Shown here: in pieces, positions 29,501 through 41,859 of the stretch
How the letters are laid out: every line of letters begins with the position of its first letter
How positions within the stretch are numbered: position 1 is the stretch's first letter
NCBI GenBank assembly: GCA_021234155.1
Contig: JAJEKV010000027.1
Span: 8,482,873-8,546,872 of the forward strand
Length of the DNA: 64,000 nt
Reading direction: 5' to 3'
DNA from: Isoetes taiwanensis
Lineage: Eukaryota; Streptophyta; Lycopodiopsida; Isoetales; Isoetaceae
The notes under the pieces: generated by a model
Database searches by the model: none
Told to the model about the DNA's origin: nothing
Seen by the model: only the letters and a program-made list of their open reading frames with translations
Position numbers and translations under genes: made by a program

Positions 29501-31639
29501 ACCATAGACCATATATCCCTAAACTATGTTATTAAAACATAGATTCGAGATAAAAATAATTACATAAGCTCACTGGTATATTGGTTAAAGTAGTCTTATT
29601 AGGACATTGAATTATTTTTGGTAGAGCTTCGAGGCCCCCATCTTTCATATTCTAAAAGCTTAGACAAAGTCATTATAAAGATTCGATATTCCCTCAAAGT
29701 CGTTATTTCATATTTTAAAATCATAGGTGCCTCCAATCATATATGACCATAAGCAAAACAAGAGGTGCCCCTAACATATGGTCTCGGGCCATAGGATCGG
29801 CGGATCGATGAGGTGGTAGTCGAGGTGCACCTGGATTTAGAATATGTAGCACAATAACCACATTTTCTTGTAGCAATAAAAAGTATGCAACTTCCACATA
29901 TGTTTCCAATGAAACAAAGGGGATAAAGGCCGAAGACAACAAAGGTCACAAATTTGATAGTGCATCCAATATGTATACAACTACCCTATTAATGATGTAA
30001 ATTCATGAACATATCCCAAGATTATGAAAAACATACATACAACAACATATAATACATAGGTTAAGCCATGTCAAGATGTGAAGGCTGAGGATGTACATTT
30101 TGGAGCTCATATTTTTACTTGATGTAAACCGTTTCCTTTGTTCTCAATCTTGTATGATGGTGTTGTTGTTGCATGTAGATGCACATCTTGCCTCGCATAA
30201 ATAGATTGCTATATTGAAACACCTTTCGTTCGCACAGCTATGTTGAGATATTTCTACCCTAGTTCCAAGGATTCGAAAGGGCGAATTTTTGGTAACAATA
30301 TCATAGCTAATCAGCACGATAAGCTGCGTAGTGAAAATGTGGATGTCCCTTAAATGAATTTGAGACATTTTTTGCCTAATAATTTCTCTCTAATACTCAA
30401 CCATTTCGTTTGGTCCACTTCAAGTTAGCAGAAATGAAATGCCTCTAAAAATAGGTAAAAGTGAAGAAAAAGAATTGAAACACTTTTGGGCCGAATCAAG
30501 TCAAAAATGGTGATATCCACGAATGGGCATGTAAGCGGTGCAATAGGTTGCCCCTGGGTTTATTGGAATCCACGGTTTGTAATTCTTTCCCTTAGATCTC
30601 ACACACACCACTAGAATCCCCCCCAACTAGGATAGGAATATCTTAAGCCATCTTACATTGTGTTTTTAGCTACATTTTTTCACCAAATCTAATCCTTATG
30701 TTTTTGAATGAGATGTGTATGCAATTGATTATTCCATGCTTATTCTTAAAAATAATACTATTCAAACTAATTGGTAGATTTTGCATTATTAAATGAGTGA
30801 CAAAAGATCATTTATGTTGATTAAAAGCAAATGGATTGTAGAGATCTAACGACTTGTTTTTATGTTTCTCTAATTCTAGATTTAAAATACTTCAAATTGT
30901 CTCTGACAATCCTTTAGATGGCCAAGTGAATGATTATGCAAGTATGCATGCACAATGTTCAAAGCACTTAAAGCTTTTTTTCTTAGCATATTGATACTTG
31001 TGAACAATGCGATCAATGGCGTCTAAACTAATTAAATGCATGAAATGAGTCATATTTTGTACTTTGTTTATTGTTTAGGACTATTGTTCATCACCAAGAG
31101 GTAAGAAGTCACCTTTTATAGTAGCCAACTTAATAAACAAAATGCAGGTGAAAGGATTTGGCTTTATAATAGCCAATCAAATGAATAATTTAGGAGGCCT
31201 AGAAACTTCTTATATACGTTTTATAAGTTCTTTTAATATTATAGAATAATAATGAACAACAAGAAACATGGATATAGGCGGCAAGAAAGCGGCTCAGCGA
31301 TGCACATATTTTTATAAAATATTGGAAAATTACCAAAGTGCCTCTAAGAATCTTGTATGTGCATCTTTTGGCTTCTTCGTAAGAAGACGATCTGGCTCTA
31401 CAAAATGTGTTATGCGGCATCCGGAGAGACCTTAATCTTTTCTTATATTCTGATTTTTTTTCCCCAATGGTGTGCATATTATATATGGATATATATGTAG
31501 TATTTTTGCGTCATATCACATGGAATGTTATGAGGGCTTCTTTGGTGGCTAATCACAGTTGTGGATCCGATCAAGTTTGGCACTCTTGAGGGTGATGGCT
31601 TCTCGGTTCATATCAGCTCGTCTTATCGGCTTTATTTAA

Positions 31640-32801
31640 AAAGAATGGGAGCAAAAAGTTTGACATTCTTCTTTGCTAATATCACAAAAGTTTGTCGATA
31701 GTGACAAAGAAGATATGGCACAAATTAGGTGTGAATTGAGGTCTCAATTGGCAAGTGCCATAATGTCCTTGAAACTCAAACATGTAAAATTAATCACGAG
31801 AACTTTGCAAGGCTTTGGGATGCTATTGAGGGTGCAAAGTTGAGTTTGATGCTTGACATATAAAAATGTGGGAACATCACTACAAAGAACAAAGGAGATT
31901 CAAAGGGCTTAATGAAGAATTGTTACTCATTAGAAACAACAAGAAAAATATTGATATAGATATTGCAAACTCTACAAGCAACACAAATAAGGTCGGATGC
32001 ACTAATAATTTGATTGTTTTTGCTAACATGAAAGATGATCCCGATCTTGAAGAGCCACTGGCCTCACTCTATCACGGATCATTTAAAAGATGTCTCCAAA
32101 TATTTTCCTATAACTACCAATACCCTTGTTCACAACTCTCACAATACCCCCTCATTACCTCACGATAGACTTATCGGCGACAACTGTGAACAATATGATA
32201 AGACCTTGCCTAATGGTTCTACCCCCAAGTCATATTGCTCTGCGAACTTGTCTTAATTCATGTGGATATAGGCTGGTGAGTGTGGTCATAATAAGCGATT
32301 AAGCATCTTGAAGCGAAAATGGTACGAGAAAGTGCTACAAGCTACTTGAGAAGGAAATAAAAGGAAGATAGAATAGATATAATTAAATCGGGATTGGGGA
32401 AATAATAGTCTTGACATGGTTTCAAATAATGTGGAAAATATGGTGGCACAACCACAAGAACATTATGATACAAAAAGCTATAGGTTTATAAAGGGGCGGG
32501 TTAATGATATATATGAAATTATAGAAACATAAAGAATACGACAATTTAAAGTGACAATTAGAACAGGGGAGCTTCCCAAGACCACAAATAAGGAGCTATC
32601 TAATCCCAGATTACCTATGGAATTGCAAACACAAACTAGATCTCCGGTTTGACATGGCCGGAAGAGAGACTCTATACAAAACAACCATGCATTCGGGCAA
32701 ATAGATATATAGCGGGGATATGCCGGATGCAGTTTGAATTTTATAGAGAGAGTTATTATTATCAGGGAAAGAGGCGATTATTTTGGCACACTGTCCACTT
32801 A
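31640..32801 (+). pseudogene. Coiled-coil and polar-linker coding segments, copy 2
   Basis: It is equivalent to 20918-22079. The pieces ENEELLLIRNNKKNIDIDIA-like (from 31866), MIPILKSHWPHS (shifted) and EERLYTKQPCIRANRY (32655) are recognisable, but the frame changes repeatedly. The segment continues into block Q. Confidence 0.4.
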
Positions 32802-33083
32802 ATGGCCATATGCAATTCGGTAGAGGCTGCTATAGATGGTTGCCTCGAACAATGATGGTTGTAAAACTAATGCAAAGATTAGTTGCATGAAGAAAGGCTC
32901 GAATTTGCAATTTTCTATTTGCTAGACATATACCTTTGCAAGTGAGCTATCAATACTTCTTGAAACATCCCTTTCATTCTATTCATATCTATAATGTTTT
33001 CTAGGAGGTTTTGGAACATTTTAAAACCTTGGGGCGAACTCATCTTACGTAGTGGTGTGATCGACCTAGGTCTAGAAGTCAAG

Positions 33084-33260
33084 ATCTATATATATAGAGG
33101 CAGGCCGTCATTCTTGTCAAACCATTTTTGATTCAATGCTAGTCTTAAGTCTTCTAGCTTAAGTCCTTGTATTATACTCTATCATATCAAGCATATCCAG
33201 TTCCTCAACTATTTTGTAGTATTTTCATGCTTTCCGTAGGTTCAAGGCGGTTTGAACCAG
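33084..33260 (+). promoter_or_regulatory. TATA box and leader of the chromovirus remnant
   Basis: CTATATATATAG near 33090 is followed by about 140 bases of leader and then GGTTCAAGGCGGTTTGAACC (33240-33259). A diverged version of that leader, GGTTCATGGCGCTTTGAATCC, recurs at 36464, so a second LTR/leader junction of the same family lies there. The other copy of block Q has the TATA near 52418. Confidence 0.4.
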
Positions 33261-36060
33261 AATCCCTTTATCAATTCTAATTACGCTTTCACGAGCCTAA
33301 ATATTTCTTTGCTTATATTTTTGTGTATTGTGCCTATGTAGGAGATTTCAGCCTTATTCAAAGAAGTCCGTGTCTTGTTCAAGTATGTCAGCAATTGCGG
33401 TGACAATAAAGAGCTTAAAGAATGGGTAGTGCCTCACAGTATTAGCCTCTAGCTTCAAAGGGAGGTCATCAACTTAAGATTGGTTTGCAGAGAAATTTGA
33501 TAGCACTAATCCAAGCTCAGCTTTTTCAACCAGATCTAACTCTTTATTTGGCTCCATCACCATAGGTATCCAGCGATGAAGAACATGTTGGAGTTGTTGG
33601 CCCTCTTCTTCTTGAGCTAGCTTTTAGTTACTTTGCTTCCTTGCTAGCTCGTGTTAGAATTTACGGTGTGTTCTTGTTGAACTTGAGGCTTGCTTTGGAG
33701 ATACTAATTAGTAGTACACAACAGTTACCAAGCAGCAACCTCAAGCAAGGTTCTTGTCTAGTTTCGATTTATGCTTCATAGTTCCACCAGATCGTCATGG
33801 CATGGCCGGAAGGATGCATCCCTTCAAGATTGTTTTCAAATGGGGCTTTGTGAAGATGTGAAGGATATGTTGCTTATAGGGATACCGAGAACATTGGATG
33901 ATGTTTGGAGTTTGTTGTGACAATTGGCTTTTAAATATAAGCAAGAAAGTAGAGTATCGTGAACTTCCCACCCAATGAGGGTTTTGCAATTCACGTCGCC
34001 CTAGTTTCATCGTAAGAGTCCGGTGAGCAGAGCTTAACACATATTGATCATGCTATTGTTTGGGGTTCTTTGCCTACAACAATAGAATAGAATAGAATAG
34101 ATTTTTACGTCCCGCGGAGACCAATTGGCCTATGGGACCCAAACAAAAGAGAGCGACAAAAGCGTACATCGACAGATTGAAAAACCCTGCGAAGGTTTGA
34201 GGGAAAAACCTTAGCAGTAATAAGTATCTTTGGCCTGCATAATTGTATAGGACGGTTCAGTACCGCCCTCAGGTAGGACACAAATGAGTCCATGCATCCA
34301 TAACCTCCTGGAGGTATGACCCCAACAAAACCACTCCACGTAATAATGGCTGATGCAACGGTGGCGGGCACTAGTAATCAAACATATCGCTCGGATATGG
34401 CAATCTTTGGGCGGACGGAGGGCATGACATTCATCCTCAATGAAGCCCGATGCGAATGGAAACTATAAGTCTCAAGGCTTCTTCATGGGCATTTGGGTGT
34501 ACAAATACCGAGTGTGGGCCTCTTGTGAGCCTAGGATTGACTTTTGCTGATAGTGTGCTTTTAACGACTAAGCGTCGTCGAGCATCATCCCGAGCTTCTA
34601 GCCGAAGGAAAGTAGCATCTAGGTACAGCTTAAGTGCCTTCGCGATCTTTCTTTGTCCTGACACGGGCGCATCGTTTACTTTGCACACCCGGCGCATGAG
34701 AACCACTGAGATAGAGAAGTCCGAAGAAAGCTAATATGTGCCTTCATTGCGGTAAATGAACACATTAATGCGAGGATCCTTTGTTAAAGAGAATTTATCG
34801 TTTGTGTAACTCTTTAAAAGGCTGGTCCAAGTAATAGGAGGCTCGATGGCTGGTTGACACTTGTTAGACTCCTTCCACATGTGACCCGAAGGATTTACTT
34901 CTTCTAATCAGGTCAATAAATAATTTTTGATCTCCATATCATTAGGAGTTGGAGGTTGAAATTGGATGCTTTGGCACAACTCCGTTAGCGAGTGCCGATG
35001 CTTGTTTTATGAATAGTGTATTTGCTTCTAAGCCATCCCTATACTCAATTTCATTGTCAAGCTCCCATCTTCCCTAGGACCATAATGCTATCCTTTTGTC
35101 ATTACTTTGCTTCTCAAGTTGGCATTTCATTCCTTTTTAACATTTCCATCTCAATGAAGCTATAATTGATCTTTTGCTTTGAGAAGTGGTTCGAACATGG
35201 CTTACCAAATACCATTGTGCGTGACCGCTGTTCCTTAATTGTTGCTAGCGGAAGTGTCCTGCAACTCTTGCATGTGAAAAGAGTTTGCTCGTTTGGAGAT
35301 CACCTAGAGATCAATCTATAGGAGTGAGATATTAAAGCTGACTCTTGAATAGTATTTGTGATGCGCATTATTTATCTATGAGAATAGCTAGGTTGATTGA
35401 CTACCCTTGGGAATTTGTTTACAATAATTATGCCCATGCTTCTAGGGCTAGATACCATTCTTCATTAATCATCGCACTCATCTTGATGCTGCGCATCACC
35501 GCGAATATGATTCAAGTCAACTTGATGCTGAGGTTGGGCTCAAGAAGCTCTGCATGATCCGCGATGATCTTCAACAACATCTTCTCTAGCACGTCATCAC
35601 TAACTAGCCGGCGCCGTATTGGATCATTGGTGAGTTGGGATGCTTCTTTTCATTTGGGCTTCCACCGTGGGTCCTCGGGATGTTCCATGCCTCTTTGTTG
35701 GAACTCTACACGACAAAATCCCTTCGTATTAGGCACCTCCACCTCCACCCATTGATATTCATGAGGAATTTGGAGTTCGAAAAATTTTGAACTCCTAAGT
35801 TTCTACCATTCCACTTTTATTATTTGGTGGATTGGAAGGCTATTCTCCTTTTGCAATGCGTTTTAAGAACCTGTAGAGAATGTTGTAAAATGCTTTTAAT
35901 AGAGTCGCGGAGTTCCATCGTCTTATTTAGAGAATCTAGCCCGAATACTCCAGCTCCATGCTCCCGACACAACATTGGATTTGTTAGAGGAGGATGTACT
36001 ACACTTTCGTAGCTACAAGATGCACCGTCATGTGGATGGAAAGGTAGTTGCATTAAGTCT
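33240..36060 (+). pseudogene. Chromovirus (Ty3 type) remnant lacking reverse transcriptase
   Basis: Pieces appear in the normal Ty3 order, in shifting frames. Gag is near 33826-33920 (CFQMGLCEDVKDMLLIGIPR then TLDD). The zinc knuckle starts at 34739 (CLHCGK). The protease region is near 34985-35030 (ASADACFMNSVFASK). The integrase core is at 35190-35245 (FEHGLPNTIVRDRCSLIV, which holds one catalytic Asp). The integrase tail follows at 35400-35470 (WEFVYNNYAHAS) and 35615-35700 (YWIIGEL, FHASLLELY). A C-terminal chromodomain region is at 35730-35960. Only about 100 bases separate protease from integrase, so reverse transcriptase, RNase H and the integrase N-terminus are absent. The chromodomain assigns it to chromoviruses. 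The element cannot replicate alone. Whether the deletion is original or shared by the family is unknown. Confidence 0.65.
34081..34101 (+). repeat. (AATAG)n microsatellite
   Basis: Four consecutive AATAG units lie within the gag region. The same run is at about 53434-53453 in the other copy. Confidence 0.9.
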
Positions 36061-36463
36061 TTGAGTTCCATCGTCGTTATTCAGAGAATCCAGCCGAATA
36101 CTCGATTCGATGCACTCGACATGATGTTGTTGTCGTCGAGGAGGAGGAGGACATACTATACTTGTACCTAACAAAGATAGTCACTGCGTGGATCGCGAAA
36201 GGTATTTTGCATTAAAGCGGGGTTTGAATCGAGGGATGCAAAGCGGAGCACACGTCATCTACATGCCGCGAGGGGTAGAAGAAACCCCTCTGTATACACT
36301 TTTCCTTGTAGAAAACCTCCTCCCATAAGGCCGTGTATATTGTCAAAGAATTTGCACTATACCATGCTTGCACAAGCATTTTTGTTCTGAAAAATATATA
36401 TCAGTTCTTTGCCAATCTTTGCATATTTCTTGTATATTTTTCATGTATTTTCTTTGTTTTATA

Positions 36464-36700
36464 GGTTCATGGCGCTTTGAATCCGGCATCCCCTTATCGG
36501 TTCTTATGCGCTCCAAAGCTTAAGTATTTCTTGGTCCATATTTGGTTTTTTGTCTCTATAGAGGAGATTTCATCTTTATTACAATAGGTCCAACAGCTTG
36601 TTCAAGTATGTCGATAGTTGTAGTTGACCAATAAGAACTAAGAGAACGGGTTGCTTTGTATGAATTTGCTTCTAGCCATTAGGGCTGATTTTGGGGTCTG
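36464..36700 (+). repeat. Second leader homologous to 33238-33460
   Basis: The leader at 33238 and this stretch share GGTTCA..GGCG.TTTGAA, ATCCC.TTATC..TTCT, AAGTATTTCTT, GAGGAGATTTCA.CTTTATT and CTTGTTCAAGTATGTC in the same order. It probably marks the start of a second element of the family, whose gag lies 4 kb further on. Confidence 0.5.
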
Positions 36701-38160
36701 AAAATGGCCTCCATCGACCATTCCCGTCATATTTCCGCTCCTTTTCCCATGCCACCTAGGATACCAAAATCTCATCATTCTGGATTTACTTGGAATATTC
36801 TCGACAGGGGAAGGGGATTCATGGCGCATTTGTATTTATTGCGTTTTGGTTTTGTCGGGGGCGGAATTATACGTATATTTCTAAAAAGCCACTTGCATTT
36901 ATAGCATACCGCAACTCATGGCGGTGTCTCTTCGGTTTGTCGGATACCAAGCGTCGCGGCGTCAGCGATTCTTGGCTATTTTCATTTTAGAGGCCATGGC
37001 CATACAAGCTTCCGCCTTCCACATTTCAAAATTTGAATGTGTAGGTTGGCTTTTTATCATACATTTACATTTCGAGTATGCGTGCTTATTAGATTAGTTC
37101 ACATGGAAGTTTAGGCCCTCCCGGTGCAGTCGTACTTCGATTAAAAATTCGGCGCATCGGCTAATAAGTTGGATCTTGCGAGGGCTGATTTTTCAAAACG
37201 GGGCTGATTTTTCGGCTTTAAGTTCGGCGGGTTTAAGCCCGGTAACAGCGGTTAGATCCATGTGAACCCGGCGTGCTTGGGATCTTTACTTCATCCCAAT
37301 ACGGGCTTCAGCCCCTACAATTGAGAAATTTGAATTTGCTTAATGTATAAAAGCATGGATTGTAGGAGAATGGACTTTTGATTTCCATATACGTTGCAAA
37401 TTTCAAAAGCGAGGTTGAAATGCGGGCGTTAGGCTCACATGAGCTGGCGAATTTTTGTTGGGGCATACAAATTGTACACACCTTCATTTCGGCGCCGTCG
37501 CGATCCATGGTATGGAAGCTCAAATGATGTGTAGATAAGGATCAAGCGACTCCGCGAATATGCTCGATCTTCAATGCGCCAAAAAAAGGAGGTCTAAAAA
37601 ATAAGAACTTAGACCTCGACGTATTTAGCGTCTTCGCGAGGGGCTCAAAAGTGTCGACATCTGGGCGGATGCGGTTTATATCCATTGGATCGTTGAGTGG
37701 CAAAAGCGATCATTTGGGGACGTTTCAAGTTTAGTCCGTTTTAGTAGCGGTAACTTCGGCCTCACGGGATATTGAGAGAGGTGAGAGGATGAAGGCATTA
37801 GTCGAATCATCGTTTCCTTGAGATGAAACATCCGATAATAGGAAGGTCAAAGTGTAGAAGATGCTAATAAATGACATTATACTTTGCAATCACGAAGGGT
37901 TTATACATTCTTGAAGTACAAAAGGTTATGGTGTTTGTGTTTTAGATACCTCTAATACAAAGAAGTCTTTGACTACTTTTCAATAAGATTCCTTTAAAAT
38001 CTATTGCTATTTAAATTATAGCAAAATGAGTCTTGAAACTCTTTAAGTAGTAGAAGAACTCTTTGACTAGTTATCCATTTGATGACCATTTTTTAAGAAA
38101 AATATGATATGTCACATTCTTATATGCAAACATTCATAAAATTTATGAACATTGAGGTCA
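36700..38160. other. Segment between the second leader and the tandem array
   Basis: No recognised gene. A short plus-strand frame, MASIDHSRHISAPFPMPPRI (from 36704), looks weakly coding. A perfect hairpin GAGGTCTAA...TTAGACCTC lies at 37589-37617 and recurs near 57020-57046. Confidence 0.45.
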
Positions 38161-38164
38161 AAAC

Positions 38165-39830
38165 CATCCTTGTTTAGAGGATCATATGATCTTGAAATCT
38201 TCATCTTGTGAAAAATAATTGCATATAAGAATTAAGCACGGTGTGATCCTTTAGTAAAAAGTAAATAGAAACACAAATATTGAACTTACAATGGCGTAAA
38301 CAAATATTATTTTAATAAACCAACACTTTACATATAACACTTTATACTTTAAATAAGATATTTCTTTCTTTCCTTTTACTTGAAAGCTTTTTTTTTTTCA
38401 AGATGGATCACACCAAGCGAATAATACACATGCAAAAAGGGACACACTAAATTCGCATGGTGTGATCCACTTTCTTATTGTTGTCAAATTAAATTAAACA
38501 CAAGTACTCATTCCTATTTGTATCTAAAATGCTTTACCACTCTTACATACATAAGTCATTATCCTTTTCAAAGAGCATATTATTTTCAAGAAGGATCCAA
38601 GCCGAGATAGTACATATGCAGCAAAATGGAAACACTAAATTAAGTATCGTGTGATCACTTTCTTATTGTTGTCAAATTAAAATTAAAACACAAATTACCC
38701 CTTCTCATTTAATGCTTTACCACCCCAAGTGCATAAAGTTATTAGTCCTTTCAAAGAGCATATCTTTTTTTTTTTTAAGAAGGATCACATCAAGCATCCT
38801 ATTTGCATCTAAAATACTTTACCAACTCTAGTAGTACATAAAGTTATTAGCCTTTTCAAAAGCAAACACTTTATCAATAAATGAGCATGTCACATACTTA
38901 AAAAAGGAAATAAGACACATATATTTCTTTTATTAAAAATAATCAAAGTAATAATTTTACTTATGATCATCTTTTTCTAAAAGATCACACCAAAGCGAAT
39001 TTTATTATAAGGTAAAGGTTTGAATATACTAAATTAGCGTGGTGTATCCACTAATGTTTGTTGTCAATAGATAATAACACCAAGTCCCTCATCAATAGTC
39101 TCCCATTTGCATATAAAATATGTATCATTCTAAAGTTATATTAATGAACTTTTCCAAAGAGGGTCCCAAGCTCCAAAATACAACCTTGCTTAATCAATAA
39201 GCCAACACTTTACCAACAACCAAAGCTTTTAAAAAAGATTTTTTATGTTATTTTATCAAACCTAACAATGTTTCCATATGTGACACTTTTTGAGTTAAGC
39301 GATCCAAAGGCTCATGAAAGCTGACATTTTATACAATATATCTTTGGGGCTTTTGTGTAAATTGGCATTAGTAAACACCTCTAATGGAACAAAATTTTTT
39401 GTAACTCATTTTTCAACAACCACGGATGCACATCTTATCAAACATTTCTTCATTGCAAGGGACACCATTCTCATAAAGGCTTGCACAATTAAACTAAAGA
39501 GGTCATGGGGCCGACTTTCAAGCTCGGCTCCCCACAACTTTGGCGTAAAACTAGATGCCCATTGCCACGAATGTATATCTTGGAAAAACATGTCTCTTAT
39601 CATCCCATATCTTTGGACAACAACGATGCTAGTAATGCTTTTCCCTAGTCTCAAATCCCAGGATCATCGATAAATATGGCCCAAAAGAAAAATATTTGAT
39701 TAGGTGAGGTGAATATAAATCAAAAGGGAAGAAAAAAGCAAAAGGGATCACACCTTGGCCTTGAAATCTCACTACATTTGCAAAGTGCATATGCATTTTA
39801 GCATGAATTTGTGATCCATGTATATTATTG
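38165..39830 (+). repeat. Tandem array of about 190-bp units with inverted arms, copy 1
   Basis: The motif TTTTCAAGA.GGATCACACCAAGCG recurs at 38404, 38593, 38782 and about 38985, giving spacings of 189, 189 and about 203. Each unit continues with a run to GGTGTGATCC, TTGTTGTCAAATTAAA, TTTACCAC and CATAAAGTTATTA. The GGATCACACCA and TGGTGTGATCC arms (38404-38414 and 38458-38468 in unit 1) form an inverted pair around about 43 bases. Isolated arms also lie near 38250 and at 39747-39823. Units differ considerably, so the array is old. The other copy is at 57610-59290. Confidence 0.75.
39314..39673 (+). CDS. Unrecognised 119-codon frame
   Basis: A frame beginning MKADILYNISLGLLCKLALV is open for 119 codons, and an overlapping minus-strand frame (39654-39406) is open for 82. 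In the other copy of block Q the minus-strand reading is better preserved (VVGAELESRPMTSFI-like at 59134-58925), so either strand could be the coding one. Neither has a motif I know. Confidence 0.2.
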   Translation: MKADILYNISLGLLCKLALVNTSNGTKFFVTHFSTTTDAHLIKHFFIARDTILIKACTIKLKRSWGRLSSSAPHNFGVKLDAHCHECISWKNMSLIIPYLWTTTMLVMLFPSLKSQDHR

Positions 39831-40949
39831 AGGGTACAAATTTGCAAATATCCTCCTCTTCAAATCCCCTTCCCCCCTCCCTTCCCTTTTTTTCTTTGCA
39901 ATATACTATCCATAGCATTTATTTTGAACCCTATAGTTCTACCTATTCATTCTTAATTATGATAATAGGCATCCCGACGATGTAACTCCATAGTCACCCT
40001 TAAGTTAAGGATAGCATTCTCACCCACGAGCCTATGGATAGATATCCTTCCATAGTCATTACCTTTATTGTTTTGTAAGTGATGGCTGAAGCAATGTAGA
40101 ATTACTAGAACAATGATGGATGCAATTAAATCTGAATCGGTCGTTAATTGTAGAATGAATGGCGGGGTAATACGATGAATGGGAAGAGGCGAAAAGTAGG
40201 AAAACCAGAATGAAAATTTGGAGTTGGCTAAAAACATGTAGCGATGCGTTTGCTTGTCCTTTGTCGCCTGCGCCGTTGTTGCTTAACTCTCCTCTTTCCT
40301 TCGCAAAACCGCAGAACACTAATGGAGACTTGGATTCAAATGAAGCGAAAGCGGAGAAGGATAAGCTAATGGAAATCTTAGTGCAAAATTGATAAGATGG
40401 TTTGGTGCATGTGGGCATATTCTGATAAATGGAAAAGTAGCGTAGCGCAGTGCCGCGATACGATTTTCGAAAATACGACTGTGTAATGTGGTTGCAATAG
40501 TCTAAACATGTCTAAAATTCGCCATGTGGATGCAAGTAAACTTTGCTCCTCTTTCCACGCGCAACTAATCACGACTTTGGAAAAAAATCGCGCATCGTTG
40601 GTCCGACATGGCGTGGAATTACGGCGTATTAGCGGGCCGTTTTGAGACCCTAAATCCTTCCCTAATATGCAGTTGGGGGTACGCCAATTAAAGGTGGCTT
40701 ACGCTCGAGAAGTTTGTGACATTACGTTTAAGCTTTGTGGGTTTTGAATCAGATCCATATTTTTTGATTTAGCTCCATTCTCTCATAGATATCCCGACCC
40801 ACAAAACAAGTTTGGATCAGCTCTAAGTTGATTCACCTCTTTGCTAGAGAATTTTCCGAGGATTTATAGAAATTTCTTGGTTTTCATTGTTGAGCAAAGG
40901 CGTGCTTTGTAAACCGTCGGCGCATAATAGTTACAAAACTCAAAAATCT

Positions 40950-41800
40950 CGAGGGCAAGGCTGCCATCAGTATTGGTTTTAGCATTTTGATTTTTCATCA
41001 AGTACAATCGATACTACTGGGATGATCTTTGCTATGTGATTGTTTTGGAAGGACTTCACAAGGATCGAGAAAGGATAGGTTGTTGGCGAAGTGGAAAAAC
41101 CTATAACCTTGGGCCGAGGCTATAAAATTTGCGGTTCATTGTGATATGATCTCTCTTTGAGCATAGGCAAGAAAAGTGAGGAATCGATTCGTTTCTTTGA
41201 GCTTCCCTGGCTTATGATGGTAGTTGCCGACTACAGCCATGCCCATGTCTCCCTAGTCGGATAGCCCCTATACCTATCTTTGAATTGATAAATTTGGTGA
41301 ATTGAGAGCCTTGTTCCGACAAAAACCGCAAGAAAGAAATAATTGCTCTGCTATTGTGGTGGGTCGAGATACATATTTGCTGTGGATGTCATATGACAAA
41401 CAGAACGGAACGCGAAAACCTTGGGAGGCTGGTCAGAGAGTAGTGGGAAGTCTGCGGCCAACATTTCGGGTTCCGCTCCACACAGATGAAGGGTGCATAC
41501 CTGTTTGATAAGGTCGATTAAGTAATTTCTTGCTCTATCGCCAGGTCGGAGGGGTCATTGGCATGACTTAGTGAACAGCAGCTTGCTTTATCGATGGCGC
41601 GGCATTTGCTTCTGGTCTGCATAAATGCATCCTGCCGAGCGGGTGGAGCATCCCTAGTTGTTGTGGTGTGATTGATGGCAGAATGTCTTGCCAACCGTAC
41701 CGATTTTATTGGGGGAGCTTCTTTGTTTGTAGCATTTCCTTTAATCTCATTTGCTGGCTAGTTTTCTTGGATCTTCCTTTGACGGTTTGCATAACTCAAC
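40950..41800 (+). pseudogene. Second Ty3-type gag-protease remnant, copy 1
   Basis: It is equivalent to 60480-61310, where the reading is clearer. Here the gag piece (GLHKD, EKPIT..EAIKFAVHCD) is near 41050-41150. The zinc-knuckle region (CYCGG) is near 41353. The protease FID..AFAS is near 41590-41615. VFLDLPL, the protease tail, is near 41762. All are in different frames. It is related to, but distinct from, the remnant at 33240-36060. Confidence 0.5.
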
Positions 41801-41859
41801 CACCGGTATTCATATTAAAAGACTGCCAGAAGTTGACGATCTCGGAACTTCACGGCAAT

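Larger units (their letters stand above)
22080..32801. repeat. Block P, copy 2
   Basis: It matches 11304-22079 in order throughout, about 10,776 bases on. Differences are mainly one- to five-base changes at CTG/CAG/CCG and CG sites, dense near 22300-27400 and 29700-32700 but nearly absent near 28490-28970. It runs directly into block Q at 32801. Confidence 0.95.
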
